NCBI GenBank assembly: GCA_947474715.1 | Contig: CANJJT010000079.1 | Coordinates: forward strand, 1-19,886 | Direction of reading: 5' to 3' | DNA length: 19,886 bases | Origin: CAIYPG01 sp903864555 | GTDB lineage: Bacteria; Pseudomonadota; Gammaproteobacteria; Burkholderiales; SG8-39 | Part shown: piece after piece, positions 13,594 through 19,886 of the stretch | Layout of the letters: each line of letters begins with the position of its first letter | Position numbering within the stretch: position 1 is the first letter of the stretch | Made by a program: the position numbers and the translations under genes | Notes under the pieces: generated by a model | What the model was told of the DNA's origin: nothing | Database searches by the model: none | The model's input: only the letters and a program-made list of their open reading frames with translations

Positions 13594-14583
13594 TCAATCA
13601 AACTTCAGGTTGATCGACTTCACCACTTTGGACCAACGCTCCTGCTCGAAGGCGATGCGCTTGGCCAGGTCTTCAGGCGTGCCGCTGCCCAGGGTGACCA
13701 TCTGGCCTTCGACGGGCTGGCGGACTTCCGGGGACTGCAGGGCGCGGTTGATCTCGCGGTTGAGGCGGTCGATGATGGGCTTGGGCACCGCCTTCTGCGT
13801 CACCATGCCCACCCAGGTGCCCACGGTGAAGCCCGCGTAGCCGGCCTCGGCCACGGTGGGCATGTCGGGCATTTCGGGCAGGCGCTTGTCCGAGCCCATG
13901 GCGAGTATCCTCACCTTGCCGGCCTTCACCAGCGACATGACGGTGGCCGGTCCCAGCGTGGCGGTGTCGACATTGCCGCCCAGCAGGTCGGCGATCATGG
14001 GCGTGTTGCCCTTGTAAGGCACGTGGATCATGGTGATGCCCGCCATGCCTTCGAACAGGATCTGCGCCAGGTGCCCGGACGATCCTTCGCCGATGGAGGC
14101 GTGGCTGAGCTTCCCCGGGTTGGCCTTGGCATAGGCCACCATCTCGGGAATGTTCTTCACCGGCAGGCTGTTGCGCGCCACCCAGGCGTACTTGTAGTCG
14201 GTGAGCATGGCGATGGGCGCGAAGTCCTTGTTCGGATCGTAGGGCAGCTTGCTGTAGCTGTAGGGGTTGATGCACAGCGTGTTCTGCGCCGCCAGCAGCA
14301 AGGTGTGGCCATCCGGAGTGGCTTTGGCGGTGATCTCGGCGCCGACGATGGTGTTGGCGCCGGGGCGGTTGTCGACGAGGAAGCTCTGGCCCATGGCCTC
14401 GCCCAGCTTGGTGGCCAGCGGCCGTGCCGTGAGGTCGGTGTTGCCGCCGGAGGCAAAGGGCACGATCACGCGCACCGGGCGCGAGGGATAAGCCTGTGCC
14501 AGCGCCGAGCCGGCGGCTGCCGACAAGGCCAGGGCGAGGGTGGCGCGTTGCCAATTCATTGCGGGGGATCGTGTGACGATCAT
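13594..14583 (-). CDS. Bug/TctC-family receptor (solute-binding protein) 5
   Basis: The frame is open to 14634; the ATG at 14583 is preceded by AAGGAG at about 6 nt, giving 329 residues. It has a signal peptide (MIVTRSPAMNWQRATLALALSAAAGSALAQ), with a later ATG at 14559 also possible. Motifs: YPSRPVRVIVPFASGGNTDLTARPLATKL with the loop Asp, MGQSFLVDNRPGANTIVGAEITAKATPDGHTLLLA, LSHASIGEGSSGHLAQILFEGMAG, MIHVPYKGNTPMIADLLGGNV, and ending ERWSKVVKSINLKFD. It is divergent from the thiolase/acyl-CoA synthetase operon and shares its promoter region, so it is the best candidate receptor for the acid that operon degrades. A sigma-70-like promoter lies about 85 bp upstream. Confidence 0.92.
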   Translation of the reverse strand: MIVTRSPAMNWQRATLALALSAAAGSALAQAYPSRPVRVIVPFASGGNTDLTARPLATKLGEAMGQSFLVDNRPGANTIVGAEITAKATPDGHTLLLAAQNTLCINPYSYSKLPYDPNKDFAPIAMLTDYKYAWVARNSLPVKNIPEMVAYAKANPGKLSHASIGEGSSGHLAQILFEGMAGITMIHVPYKGNTPMIADLLGGNVDTATLGPATVMSLVKAGKVRILAMGSDKRLPEMPDMPTVAEAGYAGFTVGTWVGMVTQKAVPKPIIDRLNREINRALQSPEVRQPVEGQMVTLGSGTPEDLAKRIAFEQERWSKVVKSINLKFD

Positions 14584-14666
14584 GATCTTCTCCTTGGATA
14601 TGCCGGGACTTCTTCGGGCGCTTTGTGGCGTCAATCAGGATCAAGGCCGCGCCTCATTGTCGAATC

Positions 14667-14696
14667 ATTAGAGCACGCGCCAAGATTGCGGGTCAA
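14667..14696 (-). promoter_or_regulatory. Predicted sigma-70 promoter of Bug receptor 5
   Basis: On the minus strand TTGACC (14696-14691) and TCTAAT (14672-14667) match the -35 and -10 consensus at 5 of 6 positions each, with an 18-bp spacer. The -10 lies 84 bp before the start codon at 14583. Confidence 0.55.
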
Positions 14697-14704
14697 AACG
14701 CCGA

Positions 14705-14728
14705 CCGGCATTCCCATTTGGGAACCGG
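14705..14728. promoter_or_regulatory. Operator-like dyad between two divergent promoters
   Basis: The core TTCCCA-TT-TGGGAA (14711-14724) is a perfect dyad flanked on both sides by CCGG (14705-14708 and 14725-14728). It contains the T-N11-A spacing of LysR-type boxes. It lies 8 bp beyond the -35 of the minus-strand promoter and 5 bp before the plus-strand TTGACA, a typical place for a regulator serving both directions. No regulator gene is in the window. Confidence 0.5.
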
Positions 14729-14733
14729 CCGCG

Positions 14734-14762
14734 TTGACACACCCCTGCCCCGGATGCACCAT
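14734..14762 (+). promoter_or_regulatory. Predicted promoter of the thiolase/acyl-CoA synthetase operon
   Basis: A perfect -35 hexamer TTGACA (14734-14739) is followed after 17 bp by a weak -10, CACCAT (14757-14762, 3 of 6 matches). A strong -35 with a weak -10 next to an upstream dyad fits an activator-dependent promoter. The start codon is 52 bp downstream. Confidence 0.45.
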
Positions 14763-14814
14763 CCAAGACCGGATCCAAGCCCTTCCACCAGACACGACAG
14801 CGAAAGCACAACCC

Positions 14815-16056
14815 ATGAGCGAAGTCTTCATCATCGGCGCCGGCATGACGCCGCTGGGCAAGCACACCGACAAGAGCGTGAAGCAGCTCACCGCCGAGTC
14901 CGTCACCCTCGCCTTGAAGGATGCCGGCATCGAACAGGGCGCGGTGCAGGCCGGCTGGTTCTGCAACACCCGCCAGGGCGTGCTCGAAGGCCAGCACGGC
15001 ATCCGCGGCCAGTGTTCACTGCGCGCCATGGGCTTCGAGGGCATCGCCATCTACAACACCGACAATGCCTGCGCCAGTTCATCGAGCGGCGTGCTGCAGG
15101 CCTATGCCGCCATCGCTGCGGGCCTTTACGACATCGCGCTGGTGGTGGGCACCGAGAAAATGAACTTCCCCGAGCGGCGCAAGGAGATGTTCGAAGCCTT
15201 TAAGGGCAGCTGGGACCGCGAGCTGGCCGACAGCCACCTGAAGGATCTGCTCGCCATGGGCGAAGGCCTGCCCCTGCCCCCCGAAGCGCTGGTCGACACC
15301 GGCGATCGCAGCGTGTTCATGGACATCTATGCCGCACAGGCGCGCTTTCACATGAAGACCTTCGGCACCACCCAGCGCCAGATCGCCGCGGTGGCCTCGA
15401 AGAACCACTGGCATTCGCAGTTCAACCCGCTGGCGCAGTACCGCACACCCATGACGGTGGAAGAGGTGCTGGCCGACAAGCTGGTGTCCTGGCCGGTGAC
15501 GCGCTCCATGTGCGCGCCCATGACCGATGGCTCCGGTGCGCTCATCCTCGCCTCGAAGGCGGCGGTGCAGAAGCTCGCATCGAAGCGCGCCGTGCGCATC
15601 CGCGGCATTGCGCTGGCCTCGGGATCGAACCGCACGCCCGAGCAGTACGACAAGCACCTCACCCGCGTCACGGCGCTGCGCGCCTACGCCATGGCCGGCG
15701 TCGGCCCGGAGGACATCTCGGTGGCCGAACTGCATGACGCTTCGGCCATCGCCGAGATCGTGCACTCGGAGAACGTGGGCTTCTGCAAGTATGGCGACGG
15801 CGGCGCACTGGCCGAAAGCGGCGACACCAAACTCGGCGGCCGCCTGCCCATCAATGTCTCCGGCGGCCTGCTCTCCAAGGGCCATCCCGTGGGCGCCACC
15901 GGTGCCATCCAGCTCTTTGAACTGGTGACGCAATTGCGCGGTGAAGCGGGCGAGCGCCAGGTGACCGGCGCGCGCCTGGGTCTCGCCGAAAACGGCGGCG
16001 GCTTCTATGGGCTGGAAGAAGCGGCCTGCGTGGTTACGATCCTGGAAAAGCCTTAG
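14815..16056 (+). CDS. SCP2-type thiolase / lipid-transfer-like acyl-CoA enzyme
   Basis: The frame is open far upstream, but the family N-terminus begins at the ATG at 14815 (MSEVFIIGAGMTPLGKHTDKSVKQL), giving 413 residues; only a weak GAAAG precedes it. Thiolase-fold motifs: the nucleophilic Cys86 in NTDNACASSSSG, CAPMTDGSGALIL (233-245), VAELHDASAIAEI with His307 (303-315), and SGGLLSKGHPVGATGAIQ with His357 (349-366). The ELHD and GHPVGATG motifs mark the SCP-x/non-decarboxylating thiolase branch rather than classical acetyl-CoA acetyltransferases, and the usual C-terminal CxG is absent (AENGGGFYG). The substrate is probably a branched, cyclic or steroid-like acyl-CoA, or the protein acts with a partner; this is inferred. 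It is first in an operon with acyl-CoA synthetase, CaiB/BaiF and probably acyl-CoA dehydrogenase. Confidence 0.9.
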   Translation: MSEVFIIGAGMTPLGKHTDKSVKQLTAESVTLALKDAGIEQGAVQAGWFCNTRQGVLEGQHGIRGQCSLRAMGFEGIAIYNTDNACASSSSGVLQAYAAIAAGLYDIALVVGTEKMNFPERRKEMFEAFKGSWDRELADSHLKDLLAMGEGLPLPPEALVDTGDRSVFMDIYAAQARFHMKTFGTTQRQIAAVASKNHWHSQFNPLAQYRTPMTVEEVLADKLVSWPVTRSMCAPMTDGSGALILASKAAVQKLASKRAVRIRGIALASGSNRTPEQYDKHLTRVTALRAYAMAGVGPEDISVAELHDASAIAEIVHSENVGFCKYGDGGALAESGDTKLGGRLPINVSGGLLSKGHPVGATGAIQLFELVTQLRGEAGERQVTGARLGLAENGGGFYGLEEAACVVTILEKP

Positions 16057-16113
16057 CGCCTCGTGTGGCACAGTGCCCGACCAGCCTGCTTGTTAAATGA
16101 TTTCCACGCTATG

Positions 16114-16132
16114 ACTATCCATCACTATCCAT
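16114..16132 (+). repeat. Short tandem ACTATCCAT repeat
   Basis: ACTATCCAT occurs at 16114-16122 and 16124-16132 in the 226-bp gap between the thiolase and the acyl-CoA synthetase. Meaning unknown; it could be a binding site. Confidence 0.35.
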
Positions 16133-16147
16133 ACCCCCACCCACGTC

Positions 16148-16167
16148 GTCCTCGCGAAAGCGGGGAC
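16148..16167. repeat. REP-like hairpin with GAAA tetraloop
   Basis: GTCCTCGC-GAAA-GCGGGGAC forms an 8-bp stem with one T-G pair, followed by CCAGTGTCG. It resembles the widespread intergenic element CCCCGCGAAAGCGGGGA.CCAGT. It lies within an apparent operon, where such hairpins often stabilise the upstream messenger segment. The rest of this 226-bp gap shows no gene. Confidence 0.6.
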
Positions 16168-16282
16168 CCAGTGTCGTGTTCGCCGCGGAAACTAGAAATC
16201 CGCCTGATGCCGACGCAAGGCATGACGCCCCACTGACCTCTCCTCAAACCGCCCGAACCACAGAAACCGCCGGACTCACACC

Positions 16283-18427
16283 ATGATCAACCTCACCCCC
16301 CTGCTCTCGCCTCAAAGCATCTGCATGATTGGTGCAAGCGAAGACCCCGCCACCCTGCGCGGGCGCATCCTCGACTTCCTGTTTCAGCGCAATTACCCGG
16401 GCACGCTGCACCTGGTGAGTCCCAACCATGCCGAGATCCGCGGCATCAAAACGGTGAAGAACGTCAGCGAGATCAAGGGCCCCATCGATGTGGTGCTGTG
16501 CGCCCTGCCGGCCAGCCTGGCCGAAGGCGTGCTGAAGGAATGCGCCGCGGCCGGCGCCAAGTTCGCGGTGTGCTTCAGCTCGGGCTTTGCCGAGGAAGGC
16601 GAGGAAGGCGTGGAGCGCCAGCAGAACCTGGCCAGGCTGGCGCGCGACACCGGCATGCGCATCGTCGGCCCCAACACCGCCGGCTACTTCAACGTCACCG
16701 ACATGGTGCCCATCACCTTCACGCGCAGCGCCGATGCGAAGAAGGGCTCGCCCAAGGGCCAAGCCAAACCCGGCCCGGTGGCCGTGGTGTCGCAAAGCGG
16801 GGGCCTGGGCTTCGCGCTGCAGCACCGCGCCGCCATGCAGCATGGGCTGGGCTTCTCCTGCCTGGTGAGCTCGGGCAATGAGGTCGACCTGGAAAGCATG
16901 GATTTCGTGGAACACCTGGTGGCCGATCCCCACACCAGGGTCATCATGCTGCTGGTGGAGTCCTTCAAGAACCCATCCCGCGTGGCTGCGGTAGCCGCCG
17001 CCGCGCGTGCCGCGGGCAAGCCGCTGCTGGTGACCAAGATCGGCCGCACCGAGGCCGGCGCGCGCGCCGCCGATTCCCATGCCGCGCGCCTCACCGGCTC
17101 CGACACCGGCTACGACGCCGCCTTCCGCCGCCACGGCCTGTTGCGCATGGAAGATGAAGAAGAGATGTGCGATGCCGCGGCCGCCTTCTCGCGCCTGCCG
17201 CTGCCGCGCGGCAACCGCGTCGGCATCGTCACCACCTCCGGCGGCACCGGCGTGCTGATGGCCGATGCCTGCGAGCTGGCCGGCCTCAAGGTGCCGCTGC
17301 TCGACGAAGCCACACAACAGGCCCTGAATGCCTTCGTGCCCTCCTTCGGCTCCACGGTGAACCCGGTGGATGTGACGGCACAGGTGTCCATCAACCCGGT
17401 GGGCGGCAAGCGCAGCGGCGTCAGCCCGCTGGTGGGCACGCTCAAGGTGCTGGCCGACAGCGACGCGGTGGACGCCATCGTGCTGGTGGCCAACCTGTCG
17501 GACGGCGAGGTACTGGTGCGCGAGAAGCAGTACCTCTCCGAATTCGCCGCCGGCCTGAACAAGCCCTTCCTCGTCTACACGCACGCCCAGGCCTCCGAAG
17601 ACAGCCTGGAGCTGCTCTGGGGCATGGGCCTGTCCTGCTTCGGCAGCACGCGCCGCGTCGCGCGCACCCTGCAACTGATGCTGGCCTACTCGCGCATCGT
17701 GGAGCAGCCGGCCACGCAGCCCGCACCGGCACTGACCATCACCAAGGCCCCGCCAGCCACGCTGGGCGAGCTGTGCGAATACCAGGCCAAGGCGCTGCTG
17801 CGCGAGTGCGGCATCACCACCCCGCGCGAAACGCTGGCGAAGACGGCGGACGAGGCGATCGCTGCAGTCAAGGCGCTGGGTGGCAGCGTGGCGCTGAAGA
17901 TCCAGTCGCCGCAGATCCAGCACAAGACCGAAGCCGATGGCGTGCTGCTGGGGCTGACTGAGGCCCATGTGCCGGCCGCCTTCGCCACCCTGATGGCGCG
18001 GGCGAAGCAACATGCCCCGAAGGCGGAACTGCACGGCGTGCTGGTGCAGGAGATGGCGCAGCCCGGGCTGGAGATGGCCATCGGCGTGGTGCGCGATGCC
18101 GACTTCGGCCCCATGATGATGGTGGGCCTGGGCGGCATCCACATCGAAGTGCTGAAGGATGTGGCCTGGGAACTGCTCCCCGTGCGCAAGCCCACGGCAC
18201 TCGCCATGCTGCAACGCCTGCGCGGCTATCCGCTGCTGGAAGGCGTGCGCGGTCAGGCGGCGCGCGACATCGATGCCCTCGCCACGCTGATGGAACAGTT
18301 GTCGGTGGTGGTGGAACACCACGGCGATCTCATCAATCAGGTGGACCTGAACCCGGTGTTCGTGCGCGCCGTGGGCCAAGGCGTGGAGATCGTCGATGCC
18401 ATGATCATCGGGCGGGACCGCGCATGA
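16283..18427 (+). CDS. NDP-forming acyl-CoA synthetase (acetate-CoA ligase family), copy 2
   Basis: The 714-residue protein has the same three-part order as copy 1. The CoA-binding domain starts at LLSPQSICMIGASEDP and ends IVGPNTAGYFN (about 7-138). A ligase-like middle follows (VSQSGGLGFALQHRAA, SSGNEVDL), with His266 in AADSHAARLTGSD at the phospho-histidine position. The C-terminal ATP-grasp domain (about 495-714) has ALKIQSPQIQHKTEADGV (His547), MVGLGGIHIEVLKDVAWELLPV and QVDLNPVFV. The beta motif reads HKTEADGV rather than HKSDVGGV as in copy 1, and overall identity to copy 1 is low, so the two are not recent duplicates. It activates a carboxylic acid to its CoA thioester in the cytoplasm. 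It lies 226 bp after the thiolase, and its stop overlaps the CaiB/BaiF start by 4 bp. The start is placed at the conserved N-terminus; the ribosome site is weak. Confidence 0.92.
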   Translation: MINLTPLLSPQSICMIGASEDPATLRGRILDFLFQRNYPGTLHLVSPNHAEIRGIKTVKNVSEIKGPIDVVLCALPASLAEGVLKECAAAGAKFAVCFSSGFAEEGEEGVERQQNLARLARDTGMRIVGPNTAGYFNVTDMVPITFTRSADAKKGSPKGQAKPGPVAVVSQSGGLGFALQHRAAMQHGLGFSCLVSSGNEVDLESMDFVEHLVADPHTRVIMLLVESFKNPSRVAAVAAAARAAGKPLLVTKIGRTEAGARAADSHAARLTGSDTGYDAAFRRHGLLRMEDEEEMCDAAAAFSRLPLPRGNRVGIVTTSGGTGVLMADACELAGLKVPLLDEATQQALNAFVPSFGSTVNPVDVTAQVSINPVGGKRSGVSPLVGTLKVLADSDAVDAIVLVANLSDGEVLVREKQYLSEFAAGLNKPFLVYTHAQASEDSLELLWGMGLSCFGSTRRVARTLQLMLAYSRIVEQPATQPAPALTITKAPPATLGELCEYQAKALLRECGITTPRETLAKTADEAIAAVKALGGSVALKIQSPQIQHKTEADGVLLGLTEAHVPAAFATLMARAKQHAPKAELHGVLVQEMAQPGLEMAIGVVRDADFGPMMMVGLGGIHIEVLKDVAWELLPVRKPTALAMLQRLRGYPLLEGVRGQAARDIDALATLMEQLSVVVEHHGDLINQVDLNPVFVRAVGQGVEIVDAMIIGRDRA

Positions 18428-19650
18428 ACGCGCCTGACAGCACCAAAAAGAATCGCCGCCCGCTCGATGGCGTGATGGTGCTGGAGCTAGTGCAGAAAGG
18501 CCCCGGCGCCTACGCCACCATGATGCTGGCCGACATGGGCGCCGATGTCATCAAGATCGAAACCCCACCGCGTACCGGAGAGTCCGGCTCCGGCGGATCG
18601 GCCTCCGCCGCGGATGCGCGCGCCCAGGCCGCCAACATGACCAACCGCGGCAAGCGCAGCCTGGTGCTGGACCTGAAAGACCCCTTCGGCCAGCAGGTAT
18701 TCCAGAAGCTCGCGGCGCGCGCCACCGTCATCGTCGAAGGCTTCCGCCCCGGCGTGACCCAGCGGCTCAAGGCCGACTACGACACCCTGCGCGCCAACAA
18801 CCCCGGCCTCATCTACTGCTCCATGAGCGGCTACGGCCAGAGCGGCCCCTACCGCGACCTGCCGGCGCACGACCTCAACTTCATCGGCACGGCGGGCGTG
18901 CTCAACTTCATCGGGCCGCAGAGCGGCGCCCCGGTGGTGCCGCCCAACCTGATCGCCGATTACGGCGGCGCCGCGCTGCACGCCGTGGCCGGCATCTCCA
19001 TGGCGCTGCTGGTGCGCCACCAGACCGGCCAGGGGCAATTGGTCGACATCGCGTACCTGGATTCGGCCATGGCCCTGATGACGGGCACCACCATCGCGCG
19101 CGAGTATGTGCAGCACGGGCGCGACGCGGCGCGCGGCGATGGCCCGCTGGCCGGGCACTTCCCCTATTACACGGTGTACGAGACGCGCGACGGCAAGCAC
19201 GTGACCGTGGGCACTGTCGAACCCTGGCTGTGGAAGAACCTGTGCCTCGCGCTGGAGCGCCCGGATCTCGTCGACGCTGGTTTCGAGAAAGGCCCGGACC
19301 CGCACCACCCCGGCGAGCGCCAGCAATGGTGCCGTGCCGAGATGGCCGCCATCTTCAAGACGCGCGACCGCGACGACTGGCTGCAGCGCCTGGCCGGCGT
19401 GGATACCTGCTTCGGCCCGGTCAACACCCTGGGCGAAGCCTTTGCCGACCCGCAACTGCGCGCCCGCGAGATGGTCGTGCCACTGCAGCACCCGCAGGCC
19501 GGTGAAGTGCTGCACCTGGGCGTGGCCATCAAGCTCTCTGAAACACCCGGCCGCATCACCGGCTTTGCGCCGTGGAAAGGCCAGCACACCGCCGACATCC
19601 TCACCGAGCTGGGCTATGACCCCGAAACCATTGCGAACCGACGAGGCTGA
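18424..19650 (+). CDS. CaiB/BaiF family III CoA-transferase (or alpha-methylacyl-CoA racemase-like)
   Basis: The 408-residue protein matches family III CoA-transferases. It has LDGVMVLELVQKGPGAYATMMLADMGADVIKIETP (14-48), NRGKRSLVLDLKDP (74-87), VEGFRPGV (104-111), and YCSMSGYGQSGPYRDLPAHDLNFIGTAG (131-158), in which Asp150 is the expected catalytic aspartate. DYGGAALHAVAGISMALLVRHQTGQGQLVDIAYLDSAM follows. The AHDLNF form resembles the GHDINY of alpha-methylacyl-CoA racemases, so either CoA transfer between acids or epimerisation of a 2-methylacyl-CoA is possible. Its ATG overlaps the preceding stop (ATGA), giving translational coupling with the acyl-CoA synthetase. Cytoplasmic. The actual substrate cannot be read from the sequence. 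Confidence 0.92.
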   Translation: MNAPDSTKKNRRPLDGVMVLELVQKGPGAYATMMLADMGADVIKIETPPRTGESGSGGSASAADARAQAANMTNRGKRSLVLDLKDPFGQQVFQKLAARATVIVEGFRPGVTQRLKADYDTLRANNPGLIYCSMSGYGQSGPYRDLPAHDLNFIGTAGVLNFIGPQSGAPVVPPNLIADYGGAALHAVAGISMALLVRHQTGQGQLVDIAYLDSAMALMTGTTIAREYVQHGRDAARGDGPLAGHFPYYTVYETRDGKHVTVGTVEPWLWKNLCLALERPDLVDAGFEKGPDPHHPGERQQWCRAEMAAIFKTRDRDDWLQRLAGVDTCFGPVNTLGEAFADPQLRAREMVVPLQHPQAGEVLHLGVAIKLSETPGRITGFAPWKGQHTADILTELGYDPETIANRRG

Positions 19651-19684
19651 TCTGCGACCAGACTTTCGCCGATCAACCCACTCC

Positions 19685-19850
19685 TCACCCCTCACTCCTC
19701 ACTCCTCACTCCTCACCCCTCACCCCTCACCCCTCACCCCTCACCCCTCACCCCTCACTCCTCACTCCTCACCCCTCACCCCTCACCCCTCACCCCTCAC
19801 CCCTCACCCCTCACTCCTCACTCCTAACTCCTCACTCCTAACTCCTCACT
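19685..19850 (+). repeat. Heptanucleotide tandem array TCAC(C/T)CC, 23 units
   Basis: Reading from 19685 there are 23 complete 7-bp units and a partial one: 13 of TCACCCC, 8 of TCACTCC and 2 of TAACTCC. Units 3-10 and 11-18 repeat a block of two TCACTCC followed by six TCACCCC, a 56-bp higher-order period. The complementary strand carries six consecutive GGGG runs separated by TGA in each block, a strong G-quadruplex pattern. The array ends 14 bp before the start codon of the next gene and begins 34 bp after the CaiB/BaiF stop. Confidence 0.92.
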
Positions 19851-19864
19851 ACCAGGACACCACC

Positions 19865-19886
19865 ATGGATTTCCATTTCAACGAAG
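19865..19886 (+). CDS. Start of a probable acyl-CoA dehydrogenase (cut by window end)
   Basis: ATG at 19865 begins MDFHFNE, and the frame stays open to the window end. MDF.F.EEQ-like beginnings are typical of acyl-CoA dehydrogenases, and such a gene is expected after acyl-CoA synthetase and CaiB/BaiF genes. Only seven residues are visible, so the call is an inference. AGGA at 19853-19856 could be the ribosome site. Confidence 0.5.

Noticed and set aside
12217..14814. Long plus-strand open frame continuous with the thiolase, giving a 1279-residue reading
   Set aside because: It is antisense to the methyltransferase and Bug receptor 5, both with clear family motifs. The thiolase family N-terminus begins at 14815. 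The openness comes from high GC.
16244..18379. 711-residue minus-strand open frame
   Set aside because: It is a His- and Gln-rich shadow of the acyl-CoA synthetase on the plus strand, with no protein-family pattern.
19678..19850. CRISPR array
   Set aside because: The units are 7 bp with no spacers; this is a simple tandem repeat.

Overview
The window is high-GC, densely coded DNA that looks like a chromosomal segment of a betaproteobacterium, probably Burkholderiales or a relative. The main reasons are five orphan Bug/TctC-type periplasmic receptors with no TctA/TctB membrane partners, NDP-forming acyl-CoA synthetases, a CaiB/BaiF protein and an SCP2-type thiolase, plus interspersed GC-rich dyad repeats. 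This taxonomic reading is inference; no rRNA or tRNA gene was seen.

Layout. 1-1241: an AT-richer gene for a secreted Ig-like (Big_2) plus DUF1566-like protein with an 11-G tract, then a small DUF2061 membrane protein. 1329-5356 (minus strand): an exported trypsin-like/PDZ protein that has lost its whole catalytic triad, a DsbA-fold 2-hydroxychromene-2-carboxylate isomerase-like protein, and a 700-residue NDP-forming acyl-CoA synthetase. 5357-6216: a gene-free region with 57-bp tandem units and a 258-bp element with long terminal inverted repeats. 6217-8237 (plus): two translationally close Bug receptors. 8336-12030 (minus): Bug receptor, UGSC-type selenoprotein, 372-residue partner protein and Bug receptor, in the transcription order 11062-12030, 10481-11020, 9366-10484, 8336-9319. 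12235-13224 (minus): an RlmK-like methyltransferase. 13259-13565: a second copy of the inverted-repeat element. 13594-14583 (minus): a fifth Bug receptor, divergent from a plus-strand CoA-ester operon of thiolase-like protein (14815-16056), a second NDP-forming acyl-CoA synthetase (16283-18427), CaiB/BaiF CoA-transferase (18424-19650) and the first codons of a probable acyl-CoA dehydrogenase (19865 onward). The last is preceded by a 23-unit heptanucleotide array.

The most important observation is at 10481-11020. What looks like two short reading frames is one gene interrupted by an in-frame TGA. The TGA lies at the selenocysteine position of the UGSC family (here U-G-A-C) and is followed 11 nt later by a perfect 8-bp hairpin with a GUG loop, as expected of a bacterial SECIS element. 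The gene overlaps by 4 bp a conserved partner of unknown function, and both sit between two solute receptors. I infer a small system in which periplasmic receptors capture an organic acid-like solute and a cytoplasmic selenoprotein/partner pair acts on it or on a derivative; the substrate is unknown.

The plus-strand operon on the right carries activities for activating a carboxylic acid to its CoA ester (synthetase or CoA-transferase), dehydrogenating it and processing it by a thiolase-fold enzyme. Its promoter region is shared with the divergent Bug receptor and contains a dyad placed between two predicted promoters, which suggests uptake and catabolism are co-regulated.
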